Assembly (NCBI RefSeq): GCF_003323735.1
Contig: NZ_QOIM01000027.1
Span: 1 to 64,000 of the forward strand
Length of the DNA stretch: 64,000 nucleotides
Reading direction: 5' to 3'
DNA from: Streptomyces reniochalinae
GTDB taxonomy: Bacteria; Actinomycetota; Actinomycetes; Streptomycetales; Streptomycetaceae
Shown here: positions 6,888 to 16,604 of the stretch, in pieces
Position numbering within the stretch: the stretch's first letter is position 1
How the letters are laid out: each line of letters opens with the position of its first letter
Made by a program: the position numbers and the translations under genes
Notes under the pieces: generated by a model
The model's database searches: none
Told to the model about the DNA's origin: nothing
Seen by the model: the letters and a program-made list of their open reading frames with translations, nothing else

Positions 6888-8030
6888 ATGAAACCACCCC
6901 CGCAGCCCCGCGTCGCCGTCATCGGCGTGGGCACCATGGGGAGCCAGGTCCTCCACCAACTCGCCTCCCGCGGCGTGCCGGTGACCGGTTTCGAGCAGTT
7001 CGACGTCGGACACGGGCGAGGGGCGGCGGGCGGTGAGACGCGCATCTTCCGCATCGCCTACAAGGAGGGCGGAGGCTACGTCCCGCTGCTGCGCGAGGCA
7101 CGGCAGGCGTGGGAACGGCTCGGCGCCCAGGCGGGCACGCCCCTGCTCACACCGTGCGGGGCGCTGACCATCGGCTCCGCGCAGGACCCCGATGTGCGCA
7201 CCGTGCTCGGGGTGGCCCAGGAGTGGGGCCTCGACGTCGAGCGGCTCGACCGCCGGCAGACGGAGCAGCGGTTCCCGCAGCACCGGCTCTTCGACGACGA
7301 CGTCGTGCTGCTCGACCGGGAGGGCGGGCTGCTCGACCCGCACCGCGCGGTCGTCGCGACCGCCCGGCTCGCCCAGCAGGCGGGGGCCGCGATACACACC
7401 CGCACCACCGTCGTGGACGTCGTCCAGACCGGCACGGGCGTGGCCGTCCACCACCGGGCCGGGGGCGACGTCGAGGTCACCCGGTTCGACCAGGTCGTCC
7501 TGTGTACCGGCCCCTGGATCGCCCGCAGCGTGCCGAGGCTCGCCGGTGAGGTCGAGATCCGCAGGGCCGTGCTGTGCTGGTTCGACGCGGGCGCGGAATG
7601 GGCCCCGGAGCGCTTCCCCGTGGGCATCCGGCGCAGCGGAGCGGAGAACAGCTTCTCCTTCTTCCCCGACGTCGGCGGCGGAGTGAAGGTCAACCTGCAC
7701 GTGCGCAAGTCGCCCGTGGCCGACCCCGACCGGCTCGACCCCGTGGTCGAACCGGACTACGCCTCGCGGGTGTCTGCCGCCGTGGCGCGGTGCCTGCCGG
7801 GCCTGCCGGACCGGCCCACCGCCACACGCACCTACATGGACGGCTACACCGCCGACAACCACGGCATCATCGGCCGCGATCCGGACCGGCCCGACGTCCT
7901 GGTCATGGGCGGATTCTCCGGTCACGGCTTCAAGCTGGCGCCGGTCTTCGCCAGGTCGGCGGCCGACCTGCTGCTCACCGGCCGCACCGGCATCCCCATC
8001 GATCACCTGTCGCTGTCGCGGCTGTCCTGA
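6888..8030 (+). CDS. Sarcosine/N-methyltryptophan oxidase-like FAD enzyme
   Basis: A 380-residue flavoenzyme of the monomeric sarcosine oxidase (MSOX/SolA) family, which oxidises N-methyl groups of amino acids to formaldehyde with H2O2 release. A Rossmann GVGTMG lies at 13-18, the second FAD motif GRGAAGGETRIFR at 43-55, and K267 in GGGVKVNLH fits the oxygen-activating lysine. The cysteine that binds FAD covalently is absent: Y316 (TRTYMDGYT) stands in the aligned position, so FAD is predicted to be non-covalent and the true activity may be a related oxidase or dehydrogenase. It is first in an operon with hydantoinase subunits; 22 nt separate it from the next gene. Confidence 0.8.
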   Translation: MKPPPQPRVAVIGVGTMGSQVLHQLASRGVPVTGFEQFDVGHGRGAAGGETRIFRIAYKEGGGYVPLLREARQAWERLGAQAGTPLLTPCGALTIGSAQDPDVRTVLGVAQEWGLDVERLDRRQTEQRFPQHRLFDDDVVLLDREGGLLDPHRAVVATARLAQQAGAAIHTRTTVVDVVQTGTGVAVHHRAGGDVEVTRFDQVVLCTGPWIARSVPRLAGEVEIRRAVLCWFDAGAEWAPERFPVGIRRSGAENSFSFFPDVGGGVKVNLHVRKSPVADPDRLDPVVEPDYASRVSAAVARCLPGLPDRPTATRTYMDGYTADNHGIIGRDPDRPDVLVMGGFSGHGFKLAPVFARSAADLLLTGRTGIPIDHLSLSRLS

Positions 8031-8052
8031 TCTGCATTCGCAGGAGGGTTCC

Positions 8053-10116
8053 ATGCTACGTATCGGGATCGACGTCGGCGGCACGTTCACCGACGTGACG
8101 GCCCTGGACACGGCCGACGGCCGGTTCCACATCCACAAGTTGCCCTCGACCACCGAGGACCAGTCCGTCGCCGTCGCCGAAGGCGTCCGCGCGATCCTGC
8201 GCAGAACCGGGGCGGCGCCGGGCGACGTCGGATACCTCGGGCACGGCACCACCGTGGCCACCAACACGGTGCTGGAGTCCGACGGGGCACGCACCGCGCT
8301 GGTGACCACCGCGGGGCTGCGGGACGTCCTGGAGATCGGCCGGCAGCAGCGCCCCGACCTCTACGACCTGGACGCCGACAAGGCGCCGGGGCTGGTCCCC
8401 AGGTCGCTGGTGCACACGGTCGCGGAGCGGATGACCGCGCAGGGCACGGCGCTCGTCCCGCTGAGCGAGGAGGACGCCGACGCCGTGGTGGACCGGCTCC
8501 GCACGGCGGACCCGGAGGCGGTCGCGGTCTGCTTCCTGCACAGCTACCGCGACGACGCCCACGAGCGGGAGGTCGTCGAGCGCCTGCGAGCCGCGCTGCC
8601 CGAGGCCTACGTGTGCGCGTCGGCGGACGTCGCCCCCGTCTTCCGGGAGTTCGAACGGTTCTCGACTGCCGTGGTCAACGCCTACGTCGGACCGCGTATC
8701 AACCGCTACATGTCGCGGCTGGCCGAGCGGATCAAGGCGACCGGCGTACCGGTCCGGCCCAAGGTGATCGGTTCGAGCGGCGGCATGATGTCGCTCGAGT
8801 CGGTGGCCCGGTACCCGGTGAGCACACTGCTGTCAGGGCCCTCGGCCGGTGTCGTGGCGGCCTCCCACGTCGCGGGCCAGGCAGGATTCGGCAACCTGAT
8901 CACCTTCGACATGGGCGGTACGAGCACCGACGTCTGCCTCGTGCGCGACGGGCAGGCCCTGGTGTCCACGCAGCGCCGGATCAACGGCCGCCCCGTGCGC
9001 ACCCCGTCGCTCGACATCCACACCGTCGGTGCAGGCGGCGGCAGCATCGCCAGGGTCGACCCCGGCGGAGCGCTGGAGGTCGGCCCGGCCAGCGCGGGCT
9101 CCCAGCCGGGCCCCGCCGCCTACGGGCGGGGCGGCGACCAGCCCACCGTCACGGACGCGAACGTGCTGCGCGGCAGGCTGAACCCGCAGTATTTCCTGGG
9201 CGGCGCGCTCGCGGTGGACCACGAGGCGGCGGGACGCGCGGTGGACCGCGTCGCGGAGGCGATGGCGGCCGGCCGCGAGATGGCCGCGCGCGGCATCGGC
9301 CGGATCGCGTCCGTCAACATGGCCGGAGCTGTGCGCAAGGTGTCGGTCGAGGCGGGCGAGGACCCGCGCGGCTACGTCCTGGTGGCCTTCGGCGGCGCCG
9401 GACCCCTGCACGCGGTCGAAGTCGCCAGGGAGGTCGGCATGAGCACCGTCGTGGTGCCGCCGAACCCGGGAACCCTGTGCGCTCTGGGCCTGCTCGTCAC
9501 CGACATCCGCGCCGAGTTCGCCAGAGCCGTACTGGCTCAGGCGGACGAGCGGAACGCCGAGAAGCTCGACGAGGTGCTGCGCGAGGCCCACGATTCCGCG
9601 CGCGGTTGGCTGGCGGCCGAAGCGCCGCCGGGCGCGGAGACCAGGGTCACGGGGGAGGCCCGGATGCGCTACGCACGGCAGAACTTCGAGCTGTCGGTTC
9701 CGCTGCCGGAGCGGGTGATCGACACGGCGCGCTTCGGCTCAGGTGCCGTGGCCGAGATGGTGGCCTCCTTCCACGAACAGCACACGAAGAGCTACGGCTA
9801 CGCACACGCCGACGCACGGGTGCAGATCGTGGAGATCCAACTGACCGCCGCCGCGGTGGTCGACAAACCGGACCTGCCCTCCGTGGAGGCGGGTTCCGAC
9901 CCGGACGAGGCGCTGGTGGGCCGCCGCGAGGTCGACTTCGACGAGACGGGCCCGCTCGACACCCCTGTCTACGAGCGGGCGGGGCTGCGCGCCGGAACCG
10001 AGCTGCCTGGCCCGGCCATCGTCGAACAGCTCGACACCACGACCGTCATCACCCCCGACGCCACCGCGCTCGTCGACGCCTACGGCAATCTCATCATCGA
10101 AGTGGAGCAGCGTTGA
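8053..10116 (+). CDS. hyuA: Hydantoinase/oxoprolinase family protein, A subunit
   Basis: A 687-residue HyuA-type subunit. It opens with the phosphate-binding IGIDVGGTFTDV (residues 4-15), has the actin-like hydantoinase A centre (ITFDMGGTSTDVCLVRDG), and ends in the acetone-carboxylase-like C-terminal domain. Known relatives are ATP-dependent N-methylhydantoinase, 5-oxoprolinase and acetone carboxylase. With the B subunit it should form an ATP-using amide-ring hydrolase. The preceding N-methyl oxidase makes N-methylhydantoin or a related N-methyl compound attractive, but this is inference. A strong AGGAGG lies 5 nt before ATG 8053. Its TGA overlaps the next gene's TTG start. Confidence 0.85.
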   Translation: MLRIGIDVGGTFTDVTALDTADGRFHIHKLPSTTEDQSVAVAEGVRAILRRTGAAPGDVGYLGHGTTVATNTVLESDGARTALVTTAGLRDVLEIGRQQRPDLYDLDADKAPGLVPRSLVHTVAERMTAQGTALVPLSEEDADAVVDRLRTADPEAVAVCFLHSYRDDAHEREVVERLRAALPEAYVCASADVAPVFREFERFSTAVVNAYVGPRINRYMSRLAERIKATGVPVRPKVIGSSGGMMSLESVARYPVSTLLSGPSAGVVAASHVAGQAGFGNLITFDMGGTSTDVCLVRDGQALVSTQRRINGRPVRTPSLDIHTVGAGGGSIARVDPGGALEVGPASAGSQPGPAAYGRGGDQPTVTDANVLRGRLNPQYFLGGALAVDHEAAGRAVDRVAEAMAAGREMAARGIGRIASVNMAGAVRKVSVEAGEDPRGYVLVAFGGAGPLHAVEVAREVGMSTVVVPPNPGTLCALGLLVTDIRAEFARAVLAQADERNAEKLDEVLREAHDSARGWLAAEAPPGAETRVTGEARMRYARQNFELSVPLPERVIDTARFGSGAVAEMVASFHEQHTKSYGYAHADARVQIVEIQLTAAAVVDKPDLPSVEAGSDPDEALVGRREVDFDETGPLDTPVYERAGLRAGTELPGPAIVEQLDTTTVITPDATALVDAYGNLIIEVEQR

Positions 10117-11867
10117 GGAACCAGACGCACACCCCCGACCCCATCACCGTGCAGGTCATCGGCGCGTCCCTGGTGACCATCGCGGAGGAGATGGGCGCCG
10201 TGCTGCGCAGGGCGAGCTACTCGACCAACATCAAGGAGCGCTCCGACTGCTCGACCGCGCTGTTCGACGCGCAGGGCAAGCTGGTGGCGCAAGCGGAGAA
10301 CATGCCCATCCACATGGGGTCGATGACCGGCCTGATCGACGCGCTGCGCGCCTCCGAACTGTCGGTGCGCCCCGGAGACGTCTTCCTCACCAACGACCCG
10401 TACCGCGGCGGCGGCACCCATCTGCCGGACCTCACCATGGTCAAGCCAGTCTACGTGCGCGGAGAGGCAGAAGGGCCGGACGGAGAAGGGGACGGGGAAC
10501 TGGTCGGCTACAGCGCCAACATCGCGCACCACTCCGACATCGGCGGCCGGGTCCCCGGCAGCAACGCGGGCGACTCGGACTCGCTCTTCCAGGAGGGGCT
10601 GCGCATCCCGCTGGTCAGGTTCGCCACGGCCGACGGTGTCGAACAGGCGCCACTGGCCTTCGTCGAACTCAACTCGCGGCTGCCGCACGAGCGCCGCGGC
10701 GACATGCTCGCGCAGCTGGCGTCGGTGGAGGTGGGCGAGCGGCAGCTGCGCGAGGTGCACAGGCGCTACGGCACAAAGACGGTGCACGCGGCGACCGCTC
10801 ACCTCCTGGACCACTCCGCGAAACGACTCGCGGCCGCCCTGCACGAGGTCCCCGACGGCACGTACCGCTTCAGCGACCTGATGGACCCGGCGCCCGACGA
10901 CGGTGCGGCCACGGGCGCCGACTCCGGGTCCGGTACCCGGATCGAGGTCGCGGTCACCGTCGACGGCGACCGCGTCGCGCTGGACTTCGCCGGTACGGGC
11001 CCGCAGGCGCCCGTGGGGATCAACGTGGTGCGACCTGCCCTGGAGGCGACCGTCTACTACGCGCTCAAGGCCGTCCTCGACCCCGGTATCCCGCCCAACG
11101 GCGGCTTCTTCGACGCGGTCGGCATCACCGCCCCGGAGGGCAGCATCGTCAACCCGCGCGAGCCCGCGCCCGTCACGGCCCGTACGGACACCTGCCAGCG
11201 GGTGGCCGACGTCGTCCTCGGCGCGCTGGCCGCCGCGCTGCCCGACCGGGTACCGGCCGCGAGCCACAGCACCGTGACCTACGTGACGTTCTCCGGAGAG
11301 CACGAGGACGGCTTCTTCGTCTACCCCGAGGTGGTGGCCGGCGGCGGAGGTGCCAGGACCACGAAGGACGGCATGGACGCCGTCCAGGTCCACATCACCA
11401 ACTCCTCCAACCTGCCGATCGAGGCGCTGGAACAGGAGTATCCGCTCCTCGTCGACACCTATGAGCTCATCCCCGACTCCGGCGGCGCCGGCACCCACCG
11501 CGGCGGGCTCGGCGTGCGCAGGGACGTGCGGGTCCTCGGCGACGGCGCCGAGTTCTCCGCGCACGCCGACCGGCAGGCCACCCGCCCCTGGGGGCTGAGC
11601 GGCGGACTCGACGGCAGCCCAGGGCGGTTCGTGGTCAACCCCGGCCGGGACGGCGAGCGGCAGCTGCCGGGCGGCAGGCTCTCGGGCGTACGGCTTCGCC
11701 GAGGCGACGTGCTCAGGGTGGAGAGCCCCGGCAGCGGAGGGTTCGGCGAACCGGCGGCCCGCGACCCCGAGCAGGTGCGCGAGGACCTGCGCAACGAACG
11801 CATCACCGCACGTGCGGCACACGACCTCTACGGGCTCGGACGGGCAAGCGACCCCGGCCGGCAGTGA
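10113..11867 (+). CDS. hyuB: Hydantoinase B/oxoprolinase family protein, B subunit
   Basis: A 584-residue HyuB subunit starting at TTG 10113, which overlaps the hyuA stop (TTGA) and has GGAG about 7 nt upstream. The N-terminal pattern DPITVQVIGASLVTIAEEMGAVLRR fits the usual family start. Further conserved blocks are SDCSTALFDAQGKLVAQAENMPIHMGSM, the NDPYRGGGTHLPDLTM block and the glycine-rich C-terminus (SPGSGGFGEP). It acts with HyuA in ATP-dependent hydrolysis of cyclic amides. A polar insert (GEAEGPDGEGDGE, about residues 117-129) is unusual and probably a surface loop. The tight coupling implies stoichiometric expression of A and B. Confidence 0.85.
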   Translation: MRNQTHTPDPITVQVIGASLVTIAEEMGAVLRRASYSTNIKERSDCSTALFDAQGKLVAQAENMPIHMGSMTGLIDALRASELSVRPGDVFLTNDPYRGGGTHLPDLTMVKPVYVRGEAEGPDGEGDGELVGYSANIAHHSDIGGRVPGSNAGDSDSLFQEGLRIPLVRFATADGVEQAPLAFVELNSRLPHERRGDMLAQLASVEVGERQLREVHRRYGTKTVHAATAHLLDHSAKRLAAALHEVPDGTYRFSDLMDPAPDDGAATGADSGSGTRIEVAVTVDGDRVALDFAGTGPQAPVGINVVRPALEATVYYALKAVLDPGIPPNGGFFDAVGITAPEGSIVNPREPAPVTARTDTCQRVADVVLGALAAALPDRVPAASHSTVTYVTFSGEHEDGFFVYPEVVAGGGGARTTKDGMDAVQVHITNSSNLPIEALEQEYPLLVDTYELIPDSGGAGTHRGGLGVRRDVRVLGDGAEFSAHADRQATRPWGLSGGLDGSPGRFVVNPGRDGERQLPGGRLSGVRLRRGDVLRVESPGSGGFGEPAARDPEQVREDLRNERITARAAHDLYGLGRASDPGRQ

Positions 11868-11884
11868 CCGAACGGAGTGCAGGC

Positions 11885-13165
11885 ATGACCACCACATCGG
11901 CCCCTGGGCAGTCCCCGGCGGTGGACAGGTCCCTCGCCCGCCGCGTGACCTGGGCGACCTGGACAGGCTGGGGTCTGGACGGCTTCACCAACCAGATGTT
12001 CCCCCTCGCACTCAGCGGCATCATCGCCGCCTTCGGCCTGACGACGGCACAGGGCGGTCTGGCCACCTCGGCGGCTCTCCTCAGCTCGGCCGTCGGCGGC
12101 GTGGTCGGCGGCAGGCTCGCCGACCGCTTCGGCCGGGTACAGGTCCTGGCCCTGGTCATCTGCGGATACGCGCTGTTCACCGGGCTGACCGCCACCTCGC
12201 AGAACTTCGAGTCCCTCCTGCTGTGGCGCACTCTCGAAGGGTTCTTCTTCGGCGCCGAATGGCCGGTGGGCGCGGCGCTCATGGCCGAGTTCGCGGCACC
12301 GGAACGCCGGGGGAGGGCACTGGCCTGGGTGCAGTCAGCGTGGGCCGTCGGCTGGGCGGGCGCGAACCTCTCCTACCTGCTCAGCCACGCCTGGCTGCCG
12401 GACACGGTCGCCTGGCGGGTCATGTTCGTCGTCGGCATCCTGCCCGCACTCGTGGCGCTGGTCATCCGGCGCAACCTCCGCGATCTCCCCCGGACGGGCG
12501 CCGTGCCCGCAGCTGCGGACACCCGGGCGACGGAGACGGCACCGGGCAGACCACGGAAGAAGGGCGCGTTCGCCGAGCTGTTCTCGCCCGGCCTGCGCAA
12601 GGTCACCGTCCTGGGCACGCTGTTCGGCGCGACCGGGCTGGGCAGCACCTACGCGATGCAGACCTGGATCCCGCTCTACCTCAAGGACGAGCGCGGGCTC
12701 AGCGTCAGCAGTACGGCGCTGTACGTGTGGTTCATGATCGTCGGCAACTGGCTGGGCTACGTGCTGGGCGGCCACCTGCACGACCGGATCGGACGCCGCT
12801 GGGCCTTCACCGTCTTCTACCTGGGGACCGCGGTGTTCGGCTTCCTGTTCATGGCGATACCCGTCGACGCCCTCTGGTACAACCTGGTGCTCGCCCTCGT
12901 GGTCGGCTTCTTCATCGCGGCCCAGGCCTCGGGCAAGGGCGCCCTGTTCACCGAACTGTTCCCGGCGCACGCGCGGGGCACGGGCGCGGGCATCACCTAC
13001 AACGTGGGGCGCGGCGCCGCGGCGTTCAGCCCTGCCCTCATCGGCTGGGCGGCGGCCGGCAGCGGCCTGGGCACGGCGATCGTCATGGTGGTCATGGCCT
13101 GCACCCTCCTGACCCTGCTGTTCATCTGGCTCATGCCGGAGACCAGAGGACGCGTCCTGGACTGA
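11885..13165 (+). CDS. MFS transporter, metabolite:H+ symporter type
   Basis: A 426-residue MFS carrier with the loop motif GGRLADRFGRVQ and the paired C-half motif GGHLHDRIGRRWAF, resembling the AAHS/MHS symporter group that imports organic acids. I chose ATG 11885, preceded by GGAG at 7 nt; an in-frame GTG at 11864 overlaps the hyuB stop and is less likely. As last gene of the oxidase/hydantoinase operon it probably imports the substrate. The specific compound cannot be read from sequence. Confidence 0.8.
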   Translation: MTTTSAPGQSPAVDRSLARRVTWATWTGWGLDGFTNQMFPLALSGIIAAFGLTTAQGGLATSAALLSSAVGGVVGGRLADRFGRVQVLALVICGYALFTGLTATSQNFESLLLWRTLEGFFFGAEWPVGAALMAEFAAPERRGRALAWVQSAWAVGWAGANLSYLLSHAWLPDTVAWRVMFVVGILPALVALVIRRNLRDLPRTGAVPAAADTRATETAPGRPRKKGAFAELFSPGLRKVTVLGTLFGATGLGSTYAMQTWIPLYLKDERGLSVSSTALYVWFMIVGNWLGYVLGGHLHDRIGRRWAFTVFYLGTAVFGFLFMAIPVDALWYNLVLALVVGFFIAAQASGKGALFTELFPAHARGTGAGITYNVGRGAAAFSPALIGWAAAGSGLGTAIVMVVMACTLLTLLFIWLMPETRGRVLD

Positions 13166-13203
13166 CGCCGGCCCGCGGCTGCGCGGTACCGCTCCCGGCG
13201 CGT

Positions 13204-13233
13204 TTGACCTCCCCGACAAGGCGCTCGTCTACT
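13204..13233 (+). promoter_or_regulatory. Possible sigma-70-type promoter for the 62-residue ORF
   Basis: TTGACC (13204-13209) and TCTACT (13228-13233) are 18 nt apart, upstream of the GTG at 13273. The -10 is a weak match, so this is tentative. Confidence 0.3.
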
Positions 13234-13272
13234 GGGAGGATCACATCCCGCCGATCCACCCCAGGAGACCCC

Positions 13273-13461
13273 GTGAGCGACGACGAGCGGCGCGAGCGGT
13301 ATGCGAGGGCGCTGTACGCGACTCTCGGGTACAGCGCGGAGCGTCACCCCTGGGCGGGACTGTCCCCGGCCCGGCGCGAGGTCTGGTACGTCCGTGCGGA
13401 CGCGGCCATCGCCGTGGCCGACGAGGAGATCGCCCAGCGGCCCGGCCCGCGGCAGACGTGA
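13273..13461 (+). CDS. Small conserved-type actinomycete protein of unknown function
   Basis: A 62-residue, highly charged protein (VSDDERRERYARALYATLGY at its start) with a GTG start and AGGAG 5 nt upstream. The pattern DERR-RYA-AL, HPW-GLSPA and Y-RADAAIAVADEE looks like a small helical protein common in streptomycetes and their phages. I do not recognise a function. It ends just before a hairpin terminator and is convergent with the Clp gene. Confidence 0.6.
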   Translation: MSDDERRERYARALYATLGYSAERHPWAGLSPARREVWYVRADAAIAVADEEIAQRPGPRQT

Positions 13462-13462
13462 C

Positions 13463-13503
13463 GAGCGGCGCCCGCGCCCCGCCTCGGGACGCGGACGCCG
13501 CTC
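13463..13503. terminator. Hairpin terminator between convergent genes
   Basis: GAGCGGCG pairs with CGCCGCTC and CCGCG with CGCGG, with one C/A mismatch between them and a 13-nt loop (13477-13489). It begins right after the small ORF's stop. There is no U-tract, as is usual in streptomycetes. Confidence 0.55.
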
Positions 13504-13510
13504 GGCCCCT

Positions 13511-13544
13511 GGCACCCGCGGGCCCGCTGCCCGGCCCGGGTGCC
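13511..13544. terminator. Second hairpin near the Clp gene end
   Basis: GGCACCCG (13511-13518) pairs with CGGGTGCC (13537-13544). Together with the previous hairpin it could stop transcription from both sides. Confidence 0.4.
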
Positions 13545-13549
13545 GCGCT

Positions 13550-16105
13550 CTACGCGGGCTCGGTGCGGATGCGCAGCTGTCCGTCCGCCACCTCGACCAG
13601 CAGTCGGGTGTGCGGCTGGAGTTCGCCGCCCAGCAGCATGCGGGAGAGCCGGTTGTCGACCTCGCGCTGGATGGTGCGGCGCAGCGGCCGGGCGCCGTAC
13701 TCGGGCTGGTAGCCCTGGTGGGCCAGCCAGTCGACGGCCTCGGGGGAGAAGTCGATCGACAGGTCCTGGGCGTGCACCCGGCGCCGGGTCTCCTCCAGCA
13801 GCATGTCGGTGATCTGGCGCAGCTGCGTGTCGTCGAGCCGGCGGAAGATCACGATCTCGTCGATGCGGTTGAGGAACTCGGGGCGGAAGTGCTCCCGCAG
13901 CGGGCGCAGCACCCGCTCGCGCCTGGCCTCCTCGTCGGCCTCGTCGCCCTGGCCGAAGCCGAGGACGGCGCCGCGCCCCGTGATGGCCTCGGAGCCGAGG
14001 TTGCTCGTCATCACGACGACGGTGTTGCTGAAGTCCACCGTCCGGCCCTGCGAGTCGGTCAGCCGCCCGTCGTCGAGCACCTGGAGCAGCATGTTGAAGA
14101 CGTCGGGGTGGGCCTTCTCGATCTCGTCCAGCAGGAGCAGCGAGTACGGATTGCGCCGCACCGTCTCGGTCAGCTGCCCGGCCTCCTCGTGGCCGACGTA
14201 CCCGGGCGGGGCGCCGACGAGCCGGCTGACGGTGTGCCGCTCCTGGTACTCGCTCATGTCCAGCCGCACCATCTTCTCGTCACTGCCGAACAGGGCTTCG
14301 GCCAGCGCCCGCGCCAGCTCCGTCTTGCCGACGCCGGTGGGGCCCAGGAAGAGGAAGCTGCCGATCGGCCGCCGCGGGTCGGCCAGGCCGGCGCGCGAGC
14401 GCAGCACGGAGTCCGCGACGGCGGTGACGGCCTCGTCCTGGCCGATGACCCGCTGGCGCAGGTGCTCCTCCAGGCCGAGCAGCCGGTCCTTCTCGTCCTG
14501 CGTCAGGTTGCTGAGCGGGATGCCGGTCTGGCGGGAGATGATGTCGGCGATGTCCTCGACGGTGACCTCGGCGATCCGGTGGTCGCCCCGGCTCTCCTGC
14601 TTGCTCTCGTCGCGGCCGATGGACTCCTCCAGCTCGGCGAGCCGGTCGCGCAGCTGCTTGGCCTGCTCGTAGTCCTCGGCGGCGACGGCCTGGTCCTTGT
14701 CCCTGCGGACCTGTTCGGCCTCGCGCTCCAGCGCCCGCACGTCGGTCCCGCGGGTGGCCGTGCGCAGCCGCACCCGCGCCCCTGCCTGGTCCAGCAGGTC
14801 GATGGCCTTGTCCGGCAGGAAGCGCCCCGTCAGATACCTGTCGGACAGCTCCACCGCCGCGACCAGCGCCTCGTTGGTGTAGCGGACCTGGTGGTGCGCC
14901 TCGTAGCGGTCGCGCAGCCCGCGCAGGATCTCGATGGCGTCCGCGACGGTGGGCTCGGGCACCAGCACGGGCTGGAAGCGCCGGGCGAGCGCCGCGTCCT
15001 TCTCGATGTGGCGGCGGTGCTCCTCCAGCGTCGTGGCGCCGATGACGTGCAGCTCGCCGCGGGCGAGCGGCGGCTTGAGCATGTTGCTCGCGTCCATCGA
15101 GCCGCCCTCGGAGCCGCCGCCCGCGCCGACGACGGTGTGCAGCTCGTCGATGAAGACGATCAGGTCGTCGGTGTGCGCGCGGATCTCGTCGATGAGCCCG
15201 GTCAGCCGCTCCTCGAAGTCGCCGCGGTAGCGGGTCCCGGCGACGATGCTGCCGAAGTCGAGCTGGACGACGCGGCGGCCCAGCAGGTTGTCCGGCACGT
15301 CGCCCTCGGCGATGCGCTGGGCCAGGCCCTCGACCACGGCGGTCTTGCCCACCCCCGCCTCGCCGATCAGGACCGGGTTGTTCTTGCCCCGGCGGGCGAG
15401 GATCTCGATGGTCTGCTCAATCTGCTCGTCCCGCCCGATGACCGGGTCGATGCGGCCCTCGCGGGCCAGTTCCGTCAGGTCGCGGCCGTACTTGTCGAGG
15501 TTGGGGGTGTTGCTCTCACCCGCCTGACGTGTCCGCCCCGCCGGCGCCTCGGGCCCGCCCTGGCCCGCGCCGTATCCGCTGCCGGCGCGTGCGGATCCCG
15601 GATCGAACCGGGCCGCGTTCAGGATCCGTCCCGCCGTGGAGTCCCGGTTGGCTGCCAGCGCGACGAGGACGTGCTCGGCGCCGATGTAGGAGGCGCCGCG
15701 CGAGCGGGCGATCTCGTGCGCGTCCAGCAGGGCCCGCTTCACGGCGGGGCTGACGGAGATGGAGCTGCGCGGCGGGCCCTCGTCCGCCACACGGTCGATC
15801 TCGGCGGCCAGCGCGTCGGGGTCGGCCCCGGCCCGCTCGACCATGCTGTGGGTCGGCTCCGCATCGAGCGCCGCACGCAGCAGGTGCTCGGTGTCCAGGT
15901 CGCTGCTGCCGTGCTGGGCCGCGTACGAGGCCGCGTCGGTGACGAGCTGCCGGGCCGGCTCGCTCATCAGCCGGAAGAAGTCGAAGTGGCGCGGGTCCCC
16001 GCGCTGCCCGCCCGCCCCGGACGGAGCGCCCCCGAGGAAACGCGCGACGAACTCTTCGAACGGGTCCCGACCGAAGCCTCCGGGACCCATGTACCCGCTG
16101 GTCAT
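13550..16105 (-). CDS. ClpC-type AAA+ unfoldase (Clp ATP-binding subunit)
   Basis: An 851-residue class I Clp/Hsp100 protein. A Gly-rich N-terminal extension (1-45) precedes the Clp N domain (about 46-165). AAA1 has Walker A GEAGVGKT at 248-255 and Walker B LIVFIDE at 315-321. A short UVR-like helical segment (about 463-497) follows, and AAA2 has Walker A GPTGVGKT at 588-595 and Walker B LLLLDE at 656-661. The UVR segment and an LGF motif at 715-717, where ClpP docks, point to ClpC rather than the ClpB disaggregase. ATG 16105 is chosen because homology begins there. It lies 166 bp after gvpK on the same strand; a role in gas vesicle assembly or turnover is possible but unproven. Confidence 0.85.
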   Translation of the reverse strand: MTSGYMGPGGFGRDPFEEFVARFLGGAPSGAGGQRGDPRHFDFFRLMSEPARQLVTDAASYAAQHGSSDLDTEHLLRAALDAEPTHSMVERAGADPDALAAEIDRVADEGPPRSSISVSPAVKRALLDAHEIARSRGASYIGAEHVLVALAANRDSTAGRILNAARFDPGSARAGSGYGAGQGGPEAPAGRTRQAGESNTPNLDKYGRDLTELAREGRIDPVIGRDEQIEQTIEILARRGKNNPVLIGEAGVGKTAVVEGLAQRIAEGDVPDNLLGRRVVQLDFGSIVAGTRYRGDFEERLTGLIDEIRAHTDDLIVFIDELHTVVGAGGGSEGGSMDASNMLKPPLARGELHVIGATTLEEHRRHIEKDAALARRFQPVLVPEPTVADAIEILRGLRDRYEAHHQVRYTNEALVAAVELSDRYLTGRFLPDKAIDLLDQAGARVRLRTATRGTDVRALEREAEQVRRDKDQAVAAEDYEQAKQLRDRLAELEESIGRDESKQESRGDHRIAEVTVEDIADIISRQTGIPLSNLTQDEKDRLLGLEEHLRQRVIGQDEAVTAVADSVLRSRAGLADPRRPIGSFLFLGPTGVGKTELARALAEALFGSDEKMVRLDMSEYQERHTVSRLVGAPPGYVGHEEAGQLTETVRRNPYSLLLLDEIEKAHPDVFNMLLQVLDDGRLTDSQGRTVDFSNTVVVMTSNLGSEAITGRGAVLGFGQGDEADEEARRERVLRPLREHFRPEFLNRIDEIVIFRRLDDTQLRQITDMLLEETRRRVHAQDLSIDFSPEAVDWLAHQGYQPEYGARPLRRTIQREVDNRLSRMLLGGELQPHTRLLVEVADGQLRIRTEPA

Positions 16106-16271
16106 GGAGTATCCGTCCCGCTGACCCGACCGAGCCGGGCCACGCTGTGTCGACTGCAAGTGGCTACCGACCGGGGTTCCCGTGAACGCCCGTACGACAC
16201 GCGTGCGAGGACACCGACCGTGGCGACTCCGCGTGCGCGGACACACACGTCCGGTGTGCCGGGGCGCCTCC

Positions 16272-16604
16272 TCACCGCTCCAGCAGGGTTCCCAGCGGGC
16301 CGAGGTCGAGGTTCAGGTCGTCGCGTGTCAGCCCGTGCTGGACACACAGCTCGTCCATGCGCTCGTCCAGCAGCATCAGCGTCGTCCCGATCCGCTCGAT
16401 CTGGTCGTCCGAGACGTCCCCCAGATCGCAGCGGTGCAGCGCCTGGCGCTCCATGAGCTGGCGCAGCAGTTCGACGACGGTCAGCACGAGGCACACCAGG
16501 TCCCGGCCCACCCGGTCGGGGTCCAGCTCCAGCCGGCCTGTCCGGCCGTCCGGCGCGGGGCGGTGCGCGGCGTCGGGCAGGGGACGAGGGTCCGACGCCG
16601 TCAC
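16272..16604 (-). CDS. gvpK: Gas vesicle protein GvpK
   Basis: A 110-residue protein with the GvpK pattern LELDPDRVGRDLVCLVLTVVELLRQLMERQALHRCD and the ending DLNLDLGPLGTLL. GvpK is a minor accessory protein needed for gas vesicle formation. The GTG start overlaps the gvpS stop (GTGA) and has GGAGGG 5 nt upstream, so it is translationally coupled. It is the last recognisable gene of the gvp operon. Confidence 0.9.
   Translation of the reverse strand: MTASDPRPLPDAAHRPAPDGRTGRLELDPDRVGRDLVCLVLTVVELLRQLMERQALHRCDLGDVSDDQIERIGTTLMLLDERMDELCVQHGLTRDDLNLDLGPLGTLLER

Noticed and set aside
13550..16105. Calling the AAA+ protein ClpB
   Set aside because: A short UVR-type middle segment and an LGF ClpP-docking motif fit ClpC; the long ClpB coiled-coil middle domain is absent.
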